The notes under the pieces are model-generated. The model made no database searches and was not told where the DNA came from. It saw only the letters and a list, made by a program, of their open reading frames with translations. From Parietichytrium sp. I65-24A (lineage: Eukaryota; Sar; Bigyra; Thraustochytrida; Thraustochytriidae), in the NCBI GenBank assembly GCA_012862575.1, contig BLSF01000081.1:1-64000 (forward strand): a stretch of 64,000 nt of DNA, written 5' to 3'. Below, piece after piece: positions 55,301 through 64,000 of this stretch (positions are counted from its first letter, which is position 1; every line of letters starts with the position of its first letter). The position numbers and the translations under genes were made by a program.

Positions 55301-55564
55301 ACTGCACATGATGGCCACGGCACCGCCCTTGCCATGCGCAGCATGAAAGTCCTGCGCTCGCTTCTGCAGCCACTCCCCCATTCGCAGGATTTGATCATGG
55401 CTAATTCTGGTCTCTTTTGCGCACGCTTCTTCCGGGCATGAAATGCTGCCCCCGTCCAGGAAGCTCACGCTTGCCAGCCACGCCCAGCATCCTCCACTAA
55501 TCCCAGAGGTTAACGACAAAGACGATTGCCCATCCAAGTCCGCGTTTGACTCCAAGTCCGACAT
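52379..55564 (-). CDS. Degenerate adenylate-forming (FAAL-like) domain fused to coiled coil, 1061 aa
   Basis: ATG at 55564 (MSDLESNADLDG). Residues about 30-600 follow the layout of acyl-AMP ligases: ISHDQILRMGEWLQKRAQDF then GGAVAIMCSQVVPELCWVAC, an AISAGMDVVFID strand, a late VWFQTGCSGFLAPDGSL (family motif TGD-x-G, here TGC-x-G), the hinge-side ILVYPAQLEKKVMEH and VSHLAAFVEPS. The signature phosphate loop (normally STGTTGxPK-like) reads FSQMDGKVHSF, so ATP-dependent adenylation is doubtful. A Ser/Pro-rich linker (about 620-720) leads to heptad-rich coiled coil (about 715-790 and 850-910), then a Ser/Lys-rich stretch and a short acidic C-terminal domain. Likely a binding or scaffold protein derived from an acyl-AMP ligase. 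The relationship is read by eye. Confidence 0.65.
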   Translation of the reverse strand: MSDLESNADLDGQSSLSLTSGISGGCWAWLASVSFLDGGSISCPEEACAKETRISHDQILRMGEWLQKRAQDFHAAHGKGGAVAIMCSQVVPELCWVACAAISAGMDVVFIDSQPLKGQATGLKEQLRVIRQHVCHTLFVQQSDSSLEDLSAVFESCATAPYTVIIKRDAMQDTIDRRLIPGVGDAPVVAFDAVLKECAAQLKSEEEGQDTAVETDLEVCSKLIAFSQMDGKVHSFRTTACYTDMLPAIAVDFLEDKTVGNAYVDPLLGHPLNIFLAAQQAALYCSRVWFGALQVGGDDSPTFPGAIPAEYDILFLSSARAHTDLNNKRNTVLVVLSSLNLYPHETAMFHVGEEVSDSGVLTCASYSHLVYKLPAGECRDDTLCFVNPHIDTQTRIIPIDEYGFALPSHEADAKLHEPDARSVFQLGQICLHTPAEEGVWFQTGCSGFLAPDGSLCMSPLPATDLAVSFPPSGTVRREILVYPAQLEKKVMEHLGSAVHQVHITRGVSHLAAFVEPSHSSSGLSTDKLEFVLCNFLKNLAVGVELTLECFIVDKLVADSRVRKGLSRFTLANMEAAESEVERQYEPHYYDRILETVRNRNQFKCPGDAEKGKNSSSMAVRGSPITVSLCAKFDTTIPEEPRVPKSPGSTRSTISTVSFSSRSVPHSVPLHRSDTPKSSADSMQSAPSAPSNSEDRCVPDQTQSQSQLSRALMQQRVAYEARVKQLQDSLSQALNTNKILETQLLKSRQECEDNKRARNQSEKVVRELGARLNQTRGQLAELTSAHIREGEHNASRLVLGPKAAKPSSPVAAVRSKRLFAADHTMTAQLCHLLCTTELEMADSQRKQAEYKLEAEHRREQLQELRQKVKSLELKNVELQRENEAAVDFIANLQHQDDGEDAENQVSRLNFKNTHNGTATPKHPKAFRLSGSPGFVATPTLSTLRREKRVKLSPSKMQPLDLNDMLYRNAHLVDTDSSEVDDHVEFLQMLFEENGIRFPLEKSSTPNEYIYDNENEQHILRLGVFDGRLVMQSFEPRDGNDSGADSLDGGGPQYTDLLQFLMS

Positions 55565-56860
55565 GGGAAACGACTCTTCTCCAAGCTACTGCTCCCTTCC
55601 GCTTGCAACTCACCAGACCCGAGAGAGTGTCCCGTTTACACTGTCGTCCACCAAAAATAACTAAACTTCTAAAAAAGTAGATTTAGTAGACTACACAAAC
55701 CTAAGTCGCTCTCCTCCCGAGCCTCAAAAGGCACATGTGCATATGCGCAGTGAGCTATTCACGTCGCCTCTCTGCTCTAGTAGTAGCCCACTCTAGCTAG
55801 CGTTGCTGCGCCTGTACTCGTGCAGCGCATACTCAAAGTTAGTGGTACCTAACTACGGTGCTCGCACTCGAGTACTGAGTACCCTCGCAAGCTGTACGTG
55901 GCTAAAAAAATTTTCCCTCCACCACAGTAGGACTCGGTTATCTTTAATGGTAGTAATTTACTGGTCCGGACTTGACGTTTTGCAACTTTCCCTTATCTTC
56001 GCTCCTTTTCTCTTCGGAACAGAAGGAAAGGAAAGGCAATGTCTTTGATTGTTTTGCCAATTGTTGGCAAATCTCAATCAATTATCGTTGGAATCAGAAC
56101 CCAAAAAGGCAGAAAAGGGGCGAATGAGTTCGACATGTAATGAGCCGGTAGAAAGTAGCAGTGAGAGTGAGAAGGATCATATCATATCTTGTGTGGGTTA
56201 TATAATAAGAAAGAGAGAAAAAGAAGATGATCCGGCGTTATCTGCTGTTGATTGTGACAAAGCTGGCTGCCAGGAAGATCGAGGTTCTGCTCAGAAACAT
56301 GCTGCGCAAGCTCGCTTCACAGCCCGGCTGTGGGGCATCGCCAATCGGGCAGATAAGAAGGACGTGATCTAATTGTACAGAACAAGTGGTCTTGTCCACA
56401 AAGAAGAATCCATCGCCACTGGAGCAGAGGATCAATCAGTTCATGGAAGACAACAGAAGGGAACACACAGCGCCTCATAGAGGAGCAGCCAGCAGAGCGG
56501 AGAAACGGCGAGAGGGAGCGGCGAGAATTGGGGCGGACGACTCTATAATCAAATAAACGTCTGCCCCCGTCGTCGGTTTCGCAATTCTTCAAGCTCGAAC
56601 GAAGCGCACAAATCGCAAGCAAGCCAAGCTAAAGCCTACTGCGTTCTGGCGAACATCCGGTCGTCGACCGGATTCACGGCCGGTCTTCTCAAGACGAGTA
56701 TCCACTCTGCATGCGTGTGAAAATGTTTTGCGTGCCCCCCGGTCCTCCGTTGTGATGGAGGATGTGCATTGGAAGAGGACCGTGCCGGATCCCAAAGACT
56801 CAATGAGCAAGTGCATGGCAATCTGGAGGCAAGCCAGATCTCGCACGCAGGTCGCCGAGT
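55565..56860. other. Spacer without supported gene
   Basis: About 1.3 kb between two minus-strand genes. Several 80-110 codon frames (for example 56049-56372 plus, 56317-56622 minus) show no family resemblance. AT-rich stretches near 55655-55690. Nothing else recognised. Confidence 0.55.
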
Positions 56861-57976
56861 TTATTCATGAGGACCGAAATCCATCAGATCCGAGTCGTTG
56901 GTTTCCGGGTTAGAATGCCACGCTCCGTGGTGAGGCTGCATCACCGCGTTGTAGTCCATCGCGGAAGAGGAGGTATTGGTCAAGTGACCCTGGTCGTCAT
57001 CGAACATCCAATACATTGGGTTGTTCGGGTCCTCGTCGACAAAACTCATGGAACCCTGGGAAGCGTTGTATGCTTGCTCCGGGTATGAGATTGGGTCCAT
57101 GTGATGTTGTTCAGGGTGCAAAGAAGCTCTATCTGCATAAGCGTTGAGCCTCTCGTGGTAGGGATGCTGATCAGGATACGCCTGGGAGAGCATATCATGG
57201 TGATGATGAGGCATCGGAGAAGGGTCGTTGTAGAGGTCGTTGTACTCGAAGCGTTGGGGTGGCTGAGTTTCGTGCGTGTGTTGGTTTGGATTGTGAATTT
57301 GGTGCGCAGGGCTCTCGACGTGTCCGGTGTGCATGTGCTTGTCCGCATTGTTGTAAAGGAACACGTCGCCGGAGTCTACGCTGTTGAGCTCTGCGCTTCG
57401 GTTGTTTTCGTCCGAAAGCGACATGAGGACCTTCGGTAGGCTCGCGGAGCGCTTGGCCGCCTGCTGGGACGAGCCAAGCGAGAAGTCGTTGATCTTGCGC
57501 TTCGCGTGTCTGCCGAAAATGTCTGGGGTCTGAATCGAATCGGAGTGCGTGATCTTGTTAAACCCGGCCTTTTTGGCTTTTTCAAAGTACTTTTGAGCAT
57601 GTGTTCTGATCTGCACATGGCTCCGGGTGTTGACGTGCTTGGATATGTTTTTCCAGTTGCGCCCGTACATCTGAAGCCCCTCCAAGAAGAGCCCATGCTC
57701 CTCGTCGGTCCATCTTCCCACCCTGTTTTCACCTTGGGCATCGGGAGAGGACGTTTCGCTCGAGTCCTTGCCGGACTTGTTGGCCTTTGCGGGCGTTTTC
57801 TTTTTGAAGTAATCTGACAGCGGCGACGCGGTCTGCAGCGGATGCTGCTGGCTCCCAGTGAAACCTCCCCCCGTTCCAATCGGCGAGAAGTACTGGTGTT
57901 GCTGCTGCTCCATGGACCCAATTTCCAGACTCTGTGTGTCGATCGTCGGCTTGCTCGCTGACTGCGTCATCATCAT
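56861..57976 (-). CDS. SHAQKYF-class single-repeat MYB transcription factor, 371 aa
   Basis: ATG at 57976 ([20 protein letters not shown]). One MYB/SANT repeat at residues 88-138: [20 protein letters not shown] then NWKNISKHV and the third-helix motif [16 protein letters not shown], a Thr-for-Ser variant of the SHAQKYF signature. Such proteins bind DNA as single-repeat MYBs and are common in plants, slime moulds and stramenopiles. N-terminal of the repeat is a Gln/Ser-rich region. After it come a basic stretch ([10 protein letters not shown]) and a long His/Asn/Tyr/Gln-rich, probably disordered, region. The C-terminus is acidic ([12 protein letters not shown]), a possible activation segment. 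Target genes unknown. Its upstream region is a very long CT/GA tract. Confidence 0.9.
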   Translation of the reverse strand: MMMTQSASKPTIDTQSLEIGSMEQQQHQYFSPIGTGGGFTGSQQHPLQTASPLSDYFKKKTPAKANKSGKDSSETSSPDAQGENRVGRWTDEEHGLFLEGLQMYGRNWKNISKHVNTRSHVQIRTHAQKYFEKAKKAGFNKITHSDSIQTPDIFGRHAKRKINDFSLGSSQQAAKRSASLPKVLMSLSDENNRSAELNSVDSGDVFLYNNADKHMHTGHVESPAHQIHNPNQHTHETQPPQRFEYNDLYNDPSPMPHHHHDMLSQAYPDQHPYHERLNAYADRASLHPEQHHMDPISYPEQAYNASQGSMSFVDEDPNNPMYWMFDDDQGHLTNTSSSAMDYNAVMQPHHGAWHSNPETNDSDLMDFGPHE

Positions 57977-58639
57977 ATCTCCCGCCTGCCCTCTCCTCCT
58001 CTTCTTATCTTCTTCTCTCCTACTCCCTCAACCCACAACAAACGACAAACACACTCTGCGCAGCCCGCACTTCGCCCTCGTCCCGGATAGCGATCTCCCT
58101 CTGTCTCTCTATCTCTCTATCTATGTCTCTCTCTCTCTCTCTCCGCCAGAGGCGCTGTGTACCCCGCGTCTCTTGTACGTGGCGCCCGTGTGTGTCGCGT
58201 GTGTCGGGTGTATCGCGTGTATCGCGTGCCACTGTCCGCGCTCCTGCTTTTCGCGTTTATCGCTGCTCGCTTCTGCGTTTCTGCTTTTCTGCTTTTCTGA
58301 ATTCTGCTTTCTGCGTTTCTGCGTTTGCGAGGAGGAGATGAGAGAGTAGATGAGTGACTGAGAGAGTGAGTGAGTGAGTGAGTGAGAGAGAGAGGACTGC
58401 AAGGAATGCAAAAGAAAGAAGGAAAGAAAGAGAGGGAGGGAGAGAGGTGGAGGGAGAGAGGAAGAGAGAGAGAGAGAGTGAGAGAGAGCCAAAATTGGGA
58501 GATATTGAGAATTTGGGGATTTGAGGCGAATTGTTGTGAGGGGGTTTGGAGATTGGAGAGGGTAGAGACGCCCATGAGGGGGAGATGAGTGGGAGAGAAA
58601 AAGGGGAAGACTGTGTGAGGATAGAGAGAGAGAGAGAGA

Positions 58640-58675
<36 letters not shown>

Positions 58676-58850
58676 CTGTAAGGTAATGGGGAAAGTGGGT
58701 GAGTGACTTGGGTGGCGATTGGCGATTGTGAGTGGTGAGAGTGTGAGGAAATTGTGTCTTGTCTCTCAGGAGAGGAGAGTGGAGCGTTCTCCTCTCCTTC
58801 GTTTGTATTGTTTTTGTTTTGTTTTGCTTCTTTAGCCTAGAGAGCAAACT
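57977..58850. repeat. CT then GA low-complexity block upstream of the MYB gene
   Basis: CT-rich runs (about 58098-58142) are followed by GTGTATCGCGT-type short repeats (58190-58230), TGAG repeats (58370-58385) and long GA runs (58420-58490 and 58621-58672). ORFs through it are Ser/Leu or Arg/Glu repeats only. It spans the MYB promoter region. Confidence 0.75.
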
Positions 58851-61800
58851 ACTCCTCTTTCCGAGAAGGAAGCCAATCGACCTCGTTCTCCTCTCTGTCT
58901 GTCTCCCACTCGCTCATCGTGCCCTCAGAGCTCCCTCGCTCTCACTTCTTTCTCTTTGAGAAATATTATCTTAGAGCCCTTCTGAGGGGCTGAGAAGGTG
59001 TGTCTCTGAGACCACTTCTGCCCCTCTGCACTGTGAGAGGGTCTAATTTTATTTTTTTGGAAACCGAAAAAAAATTGAATTTAATAATTTAGAAAAAAAA
59101 AAAAGAGAAAACTTATCCCTTCTCCTCCGCTGGGAGATGTTGTTTGGAGATTGCTGCGATGAGAGGGCGTTTGCAAAGAACGGTAGGTTGTGAGGCAGGG
59201 ACTACACGAAGACAACCAGTGAACGAAATTTTCGAAAATATGAGACTACTAGGTTATAACATAATTTGGCCCTACAGAGATAGCAACATATTAGAGCATG
59301 CATTGAGTGGGCTACCATCGTTTCTCCCTCTCATGGAAATTATAGAAAGTTGAAACAATAAACTTGGCCACCCTTCCTTACAAAGTGTTTTGCTCTGTGG
59401 AAACTAGAGAATTTGGCCATCCATCCATCCCTCACAAAAATTACTATCTTTTCTCTCCCCATTCTTCTCACAATTCACAATTCCGAATAATAACTGTAAT
59501 AAATTAATTATTAAACTAAATTTATAACTAAATAAAGAAGAAGTAATCAGAAAAGCTCAGGCTCAGCTGTTGGTTCCATCAACTCAACTTTTTTAGAGGG
59601 GAGTACTGAGAACATGAAAAGGAGGACAGTTGCCGCTAGTTTCCTCCACTTGCGGCCAAAATTAGCAGAATGAGTCTTCCTTTGCTGATAAAAGCGTTGA
59701 ATAAAAAGCTCGGTCGCCTTGCCTCTGACCGAAGCACGAGCTGCGAGAAAAGACAAGCCTTCGGGAACCAGGCAAGTTGTCGCTTTAACTGCACTGACAG
59801 TGAGTGCTGACTACGAGTACTTGGTTCGCTCATTCTTCATTTCTTCATTTTTTCATTTCTTCGCTTTTGGTTGGTTGGTTGATGGTGTTGATTGGCTGAT
59901 ATTCGAGCAGAATGTGCTCTCCGTTCATTCCTTCGGCTGCGCCGGAATTGAAAAAAACGCATTGTTTTCTTTGAACCTGTTCAATCAAAAAACAGTTGGT
60001 TTACCCTATTTGCGGTTTTCATTCATTCCGTGCAATTCACAAGGGAATAACACCCATCGCACTGCTCATTGTTCTAATTTATTTTGACTTTTATTGCCGT
60101 TTTGTTGAGTATTTGGTTGGTGATTTTATTTGATTCACTGTCAATGAACATTTTATTTCGATTGATTGACTGATTGAAAGCTGCTCGGAGTGCATTGGCT
60201 GGCTCATGTTCCATGAACTGGCTAGCGACTCGAGACAGGCTTCTCGCCCAGTCCACAACAACAGCACCACAATTACTCCATTGACTAGATCATGGTTAGC
60301 GCTATCAGCAAATCTTTCTTCTTCCAAGCGTTTGGAAACATTTGATGTACTTTAGAGATTGAGAAGTGGAAAGTTTGTTTGCCTTTTTTATGAGGTTTAC
60401 TTCCGGTCAAGACGTTGTACTCAGAACAGTACTGAGTACCGCATGGGAAAAGGAAATTCACTGACAGCACATGTGAAAAGAAGATGGGAGGAAGGAAACT
60501 TTGTGGTGAGAATGTGAAGCTTTTTTCCGACTTTCTTCCGCTTTGGGGGAGGGGGCCGAGTGTGTGAGAAAAGGCACCGTTTTTACTGGGGGTTTATAGA
60601 ATTAGATAGCAGTGCGGTCTTTCCTTCTGAGAGCGAGTACGGGGATGTGGGGAGCAATTTGGCAGTTTTAAAAAAAAAAAAATTCTTTTCCCTCCGGGCC
60701 TCTGAAGACTTTGGCTCCTCACTTGCTCCGGCTAATGTAAAGATTAGAGCTGACTAATGACGTACGCAAGGCGATGTATCGAACGGAATATCGTCTTCTA
60801 AATGAGCTACACGCGCCTCCATCATAGTTTGAAGTGAGTAGCATTAGGTATTATTCTTCCCGTTTCGAGAAGGCCATCGACGCTCGCACGGAGATGTCCC
60901 GTCCTTTGCTTCACACCTATTTAAACAAAGTCATAGAGGTTCCCATAAGGCACTCATTCTTGTTGTAAGAGTCAGCGATTCTGTTAAGTCGACTTCTATC
61001 AAGAAGAGTGATGTTCAGTGCATTTTCTCACCCCGTTCCCTTAGTGCGCGTGCTTAATTAGTGGATAGGAGAGCTGAAACTAGTGTTTGCTTCTATGCAA
61101 CCATTATTAACTTAGTTTTCTTTCTGCCGAGGACATGCATAGAATAGATATACATAGCCTTAAGCGTGGCGAAAAGCTGGAATGCCGGCACGTGATGTAC
61201 ACTTTACATATTATAAACAATAGGAAGCGATATCGCCCCTGTACGGTAGTGACAGTAGTGGCATCTTCTAATTTCTTCTATTTATTCTTTCATTTTTTCT
61301 ATTCTTTCATTCTTTCATCATCTCATCTGAGGAGGAGTTCCGAGTGAGGAGGACCGCAACTCAGACTCTTCATTGGCCACCAGACACACAGTCTTACCTG
61401 CTCTCCATTGATTCACTAGCTAGTCGCTGACCCCTCTCAGTTCCTCTCCGATTGAGAGAAAGACCCAAATTCAAAACAAAGTGAGGAGAAGTCGACAAAC
61501 ATCAAAATTCAATGAACTAAAGAGAAAGAAAGCGCTGCACTCAGTCAACAACAACTCATTCAGTGGTGCGGCTTGCCTGTGAGGGAAAGCAGAGGAAGCC
61601 AATAACTGTAACAACAAAACGTTCGAATGTCTGGTCGTTCATATCTCAACCCAAAGGGAGAGTTAAATTCTCACTGCACATTTCTCAGAGGCGGTGGGCT
61701 CGGCTTTGAAAAGACCGCCCAGGAGGAGACAGAAAGGAGGGCATGCACCGATAAAAGCTTTGGAAAAAAAGAAAAAGAGAATGGGAGCGCAGCAAGTTTA

Positions 61801-63051
61801 GACCAAGAATAAAAAGCAGAATGGAAAAGGGGGAAAGAATGAACCTGACCAGTGCCGACCGTCTTTCATTCACGAGCGGTTTACTTCTCTTATCGAATAT
61901 CTACTCCAAACCATGAAAGTGCCTGGCTGCAAGCGGCTTTTTCGGAGAATTACGCGCATTGTATAGCGGACATCTATGAACCAGGAAATGAGCGCTTTGA
62001 GAGGGCCAGAGAAGTTTATCTTTTTATAGTGCGGATTTTTATTTATATGGGTGGAGTACCATGAACAGTAGCACTCTGGACCTCCTCAGACACGTGTGCT
62101 CCCAATTTGACCCCTCACACCCTTTTGGTGAGAATTGGTGTGAGGAGAGTTTCCTAAAATGAAAAAACTTCCGGAAAATTTTGCGGGGAGCTAGAGGGGC
62201 TAGTGAAAATCACTTCCCGACGTAAGACTATCTAGTGAATAGGTCCCATTCTATTGCATCACTAATCATATTTGATAGGAGCAAGTAGCTTTGTGCAAAT
62301 TTCTTCTGCGGAGTAGGGTTTAGGATAGACATCTCATTATAGATAGAGCTTTGATACTTTCTTCGTTGAATAAATTTTGGGCCGAATCATTCGTATCACA
62401 TTGAACTACAAATTAGCGTACTTTGATGTGAGAGAACGATCGCTTGTTATTGTTTTAAGTAATACAAAGTTAGTAGGAGTATTCGATGTCATATTGCTGA
62501 GAGGGGGGACCCTACATGCACGCCTATGCTTAAACCTTATCTGCGCAGTTAATACGAGGCTAATAAATGCGCAACTAGAGTTCCCTCTTACAAGATCCAG
62601 AAACAGAGGTCCGCAATTTGATAATTCAGCCATACAATGGAATGCATCGGTCACTAAATTGCGGGCTCGGTAGCTATCTTTACTAGTATCATTACATATT
62701 TCAGTACGTTAGTGTCTAATGGATGGCTCAGAGCAAGCGATACCCTAAGTCTGGTATTTAATCCCCGCCAAAGTTGTCGCGCCAAAAGCGGGACCAAAGT
62801 CCGGCTAGTCCGGCTAGCAAACTGCTGTAGTGAGCGACCGAATGGTTCTCCGGATGGGTTCTTCAAGCGAGAACCCGTCCTCTTGGGTTCTCGGTGTACT
62901 ACACCATTTTATTTACTTTTCAAAAGCATGACAGAAGAGTTTGGCATCGACAACATCAACATCGACGTCAAAATGGAGAAGGCTGGCTGGCGCACGTGGA
63001 ACTCGCAATGTAATTTCCCCAAACAAAGCGCAAAATGCGTACGGAGTCCGT
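58851..63051. other. Gene-poor spacer, 4.2 kb
   Basis: No credible gene on either strand: frames are under 125 codons and show no recognisable domain. It contains A/T runs (59048-59105, 60669-60681) and a CCTCACACC/GGTGTGAGG inverted repeat (62113-62121 and 62137-62145). AT content is higher than in the coding parts. An unrecognised RNA gene cannot be excluded. Confidence 0.55.
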
Positions 63052-64000
63052 TCAAACCGACGAATCGGCGTTGGCAGCTGCGTTTGCCGCCTCCCGTTTC
63101 TGCTTTTCAGCGACGTATTCAACCTCGAGGCGAAAGATTTTGCGAAATTGAGCGGCATAGATGGCGAGAAGGTTGTCGTACCGGCCGTCGTATTCCACCC
63201 GAGGCGCCTTCGCCGCGTTTTGAGCTCGCGAGGTCATGGCGCAAAAATACTCCACGTAAAAGTGGTAGATGGCTTCGATGGTGGCGAGGTACGAGTCCGG
63301 GTATCGCTGGTATCTCCAAAACATTGTCTTGTACTCCTTGAGGTGAACGCGAGGAATTCCGTCCAGTTGCGGAAGTCTGTCCAAGCCCGGCGCTTTCGAC
63401 CACTGTGCGTCAAGCACCACGACCGTCTTAATGTTGGCCAGGTTTGGCGTGTCCGAAACGAGCGTTGAGTTCTCACCGGGAAATATCACGCATGTGGATT
63501 CTTTGTCAAAGGTAATGTTCTCGGGCAAAGGCAGCTCATACGTCTGTGCTTGGTCCGCGCCGGCGAGCACCTGCGCATGAAGTGAGCTACTCTTCTGCCT
63601 CTTCTCTTTCGGGTGACGAACCACAACGAGCTTTACTGGCAGATCCGCCAACTTTGGCAGCACCACATTGTCGAGCGGAATCAAGCAATCGTAGCAATAC
63701 AGACGGTTGTTTCTCACCATGCCGCACTTGGAGCACGGCTGTTTGGGCACATTGTCGGGAGGGCTCAGGTACTCGTCGAGGCGCTCGGTGTCGGTGAGCT
63801 GAAGCTGCATGGCGTCCATGACCTCCTTCTTCTTCAGCAAGATGGAGTAATTCAGCGGGATCGCGTATCCCGTCGGCTGCACCCACGAGTACTCCGCGCC
63901 GTGCATCGCCGGGTGGTCTGGTTTCCCGCCTCGACTCGCTCCGGGCGAAGGCGGCACCTGAGCAATAGCATCTCCGTGGGCGACGTCCTGCTGTTGGTCG
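63052..64000 (-). CDS. DTW-domain protein (tRNA-uridine aminocarboxypropyltransferase-like), 5' part beyond the window
   Basis: DTW-family enzymes transfer the 3-amino-3-carboxypropyl group of S-adenosylmethionine to tRNA uridine (acp3U). The frame is open to the right edge with no ATG in the N-terminal part (GTG at 63957 is not a convincing start), so the gene continues outside. A Cys4-type zinc site PCSKCGMVRNNRLYCYDC precedes the core; then LPVKLVVVRHPKEKRQKSSS, STCVIFPGENSTLV, the signature VVVLDAQWSKA and the C-terminal RYPDSYLATIEAIYHFYVEY, which matches the family's R-x(n)-LST-x-EA segment. The signature Asp and Trp are kept, but the Thr of D-x-T-W is Gln. The C-terminal tail is Ala/Glu-rich. 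It resembles DTWD1 more than DTWD2 by its N-terminal Cys cluster (tentative). Confidence 0.82.
   Translation of the reverse strand, partial: DQQQDVAHGDAIAQVPPSPGASRGGKPDHPAMHGAEYSWVQPTGYAIPLNYSILLKKKEVMDAMQLQLTDTERLDEYLSPPDNVPKQPCSKCGMVRNNRLYCYDCLIPLDNVVLPKLADLPVKLVVVRHPKEKRQKSSSLHAQVLAGADQAQTYELPLPENITFDKESTCVIFPGENSTLVSDTPNLANIKTVVVLDAQWSKAPGLDRLPQLDGIPRVHLKEYKTMFWRYQRYPDSYLATIEAIYHFYVEYFCAMTSRAQNAAKAPRVEYDGRYDNLLAIYAAQFRKIFRLEVEYVAEKQKREAANAAANADSSV

Noticed and set aside
62377-62673. 98-codon plus frame in the gene-poor spacer
   Set aside because: TTG start and no homology by eye; cannot be supported.
1-64000. Bacterial defence island, CRISPR or prophage interpretation suggested by the TIR domain
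   Set aside because: Introns, mitochondrial targeting peptides, SIN3, MYB and copia show a eukaryotic nuclear genome; no CRISPR-like spaced repeats were seen.

Overview
The window comes from a eukaryotic genome, most likely a marine protist of the labyrinthulomycete/thraustochytrid type (stramenopiles). This is inferred from gene content and style: long, mostly intronless genes, a few short introns of about 50-140 nt with GTAAGT or GTACGT donors, long CT/GA tracts between genes, a Ty1/copia retrotransposon, a SIN3 corepressor, a SHAQKYF-class MYB and a ROCO-type GTPase with a TIR domain. No 16S-like, plasmid, phage or CRISPR signal is present, and I found no tRNA or rRNA. The species assignment is inference.

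Layout. 1-3232 (+): 3' part of an LRR-ROC-COR-TIR gene running in from the left. 3594-8219 (-): three genes, namely an unknown single-pass membrane protein, a membrane-anchored AAA+ ATPase with a one-base frameshift, and an unknown protein for which I can build a coherent three-exon model. 8263-13176: a complete copia element with 326-bp LTRs that read as identical and a 5-bp target duplication. It sits between the three-exon gene and a divergent gene (13196-13972, +). That gene is cut off at a lone N (13973). On the other side of the N lies a fragment of an LRR gene on the minus strand. Then follow mitochondrial ALDH (-), 4.5 kb with little coding content except one pseudogene, a double MAPR/cytochrome b5-like protein (+), an acidic membrane protein (-), SIN3 (-), a twin-CX9C protein (-), a THH1/TOM1-like seven-TM protein (+), a MORN-repeat protein (-), a membrane M14-like/GGCT-like fusion (-), methylcrotonyl-CoA carboxylase beta (-), a WW/coiled-coil protein (+), an alpha/beta hydrolase (-), an 895-base N gap, spermidine synthase with a hydrophobic tail (+), a degenerate acyl-AMP-ligase-like coiled-coil protein (-), a MYB factor (-), 5 kb of low-complexity spacer, and a DTW-domain tRNA-modification protein open to the right edge (-).

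There is no operon logic; genes are single units. Convergent neighbours lie 150-360 bp apart, while divergent pairs are separated by 2-4.5 kb of low-complexity DNA. Metabolic genes include two mitochondrial enzymes (ALDH, MCCB) and spermidine synthase. Three genes (ROCO, AAA+, MORN) are interrupted by what look like single-base changes in short homopolymer runs, which suggests consensus errors rather than three independent pseudogenes.

The most interesting items are: (1) the LRR-ROC-COR-TIR gene and evidence that LRR units here are duplicated as one exon plus a homologous intron; (2) a membrane protein that joins an M14 carboxypeptidase-like domain and a gamma-glutamylcyclotransferase-like domain, both lacking catalytic residues; (3) an adenylate-forming-enzyme relative that has lost its signature motifs and gained a coiled coil; (4) a spermidine synthase with a C-terminal membrane-anchor-like tail; (5) the very young copia insertion splitting what looks like a 57-bp divergent promoter.
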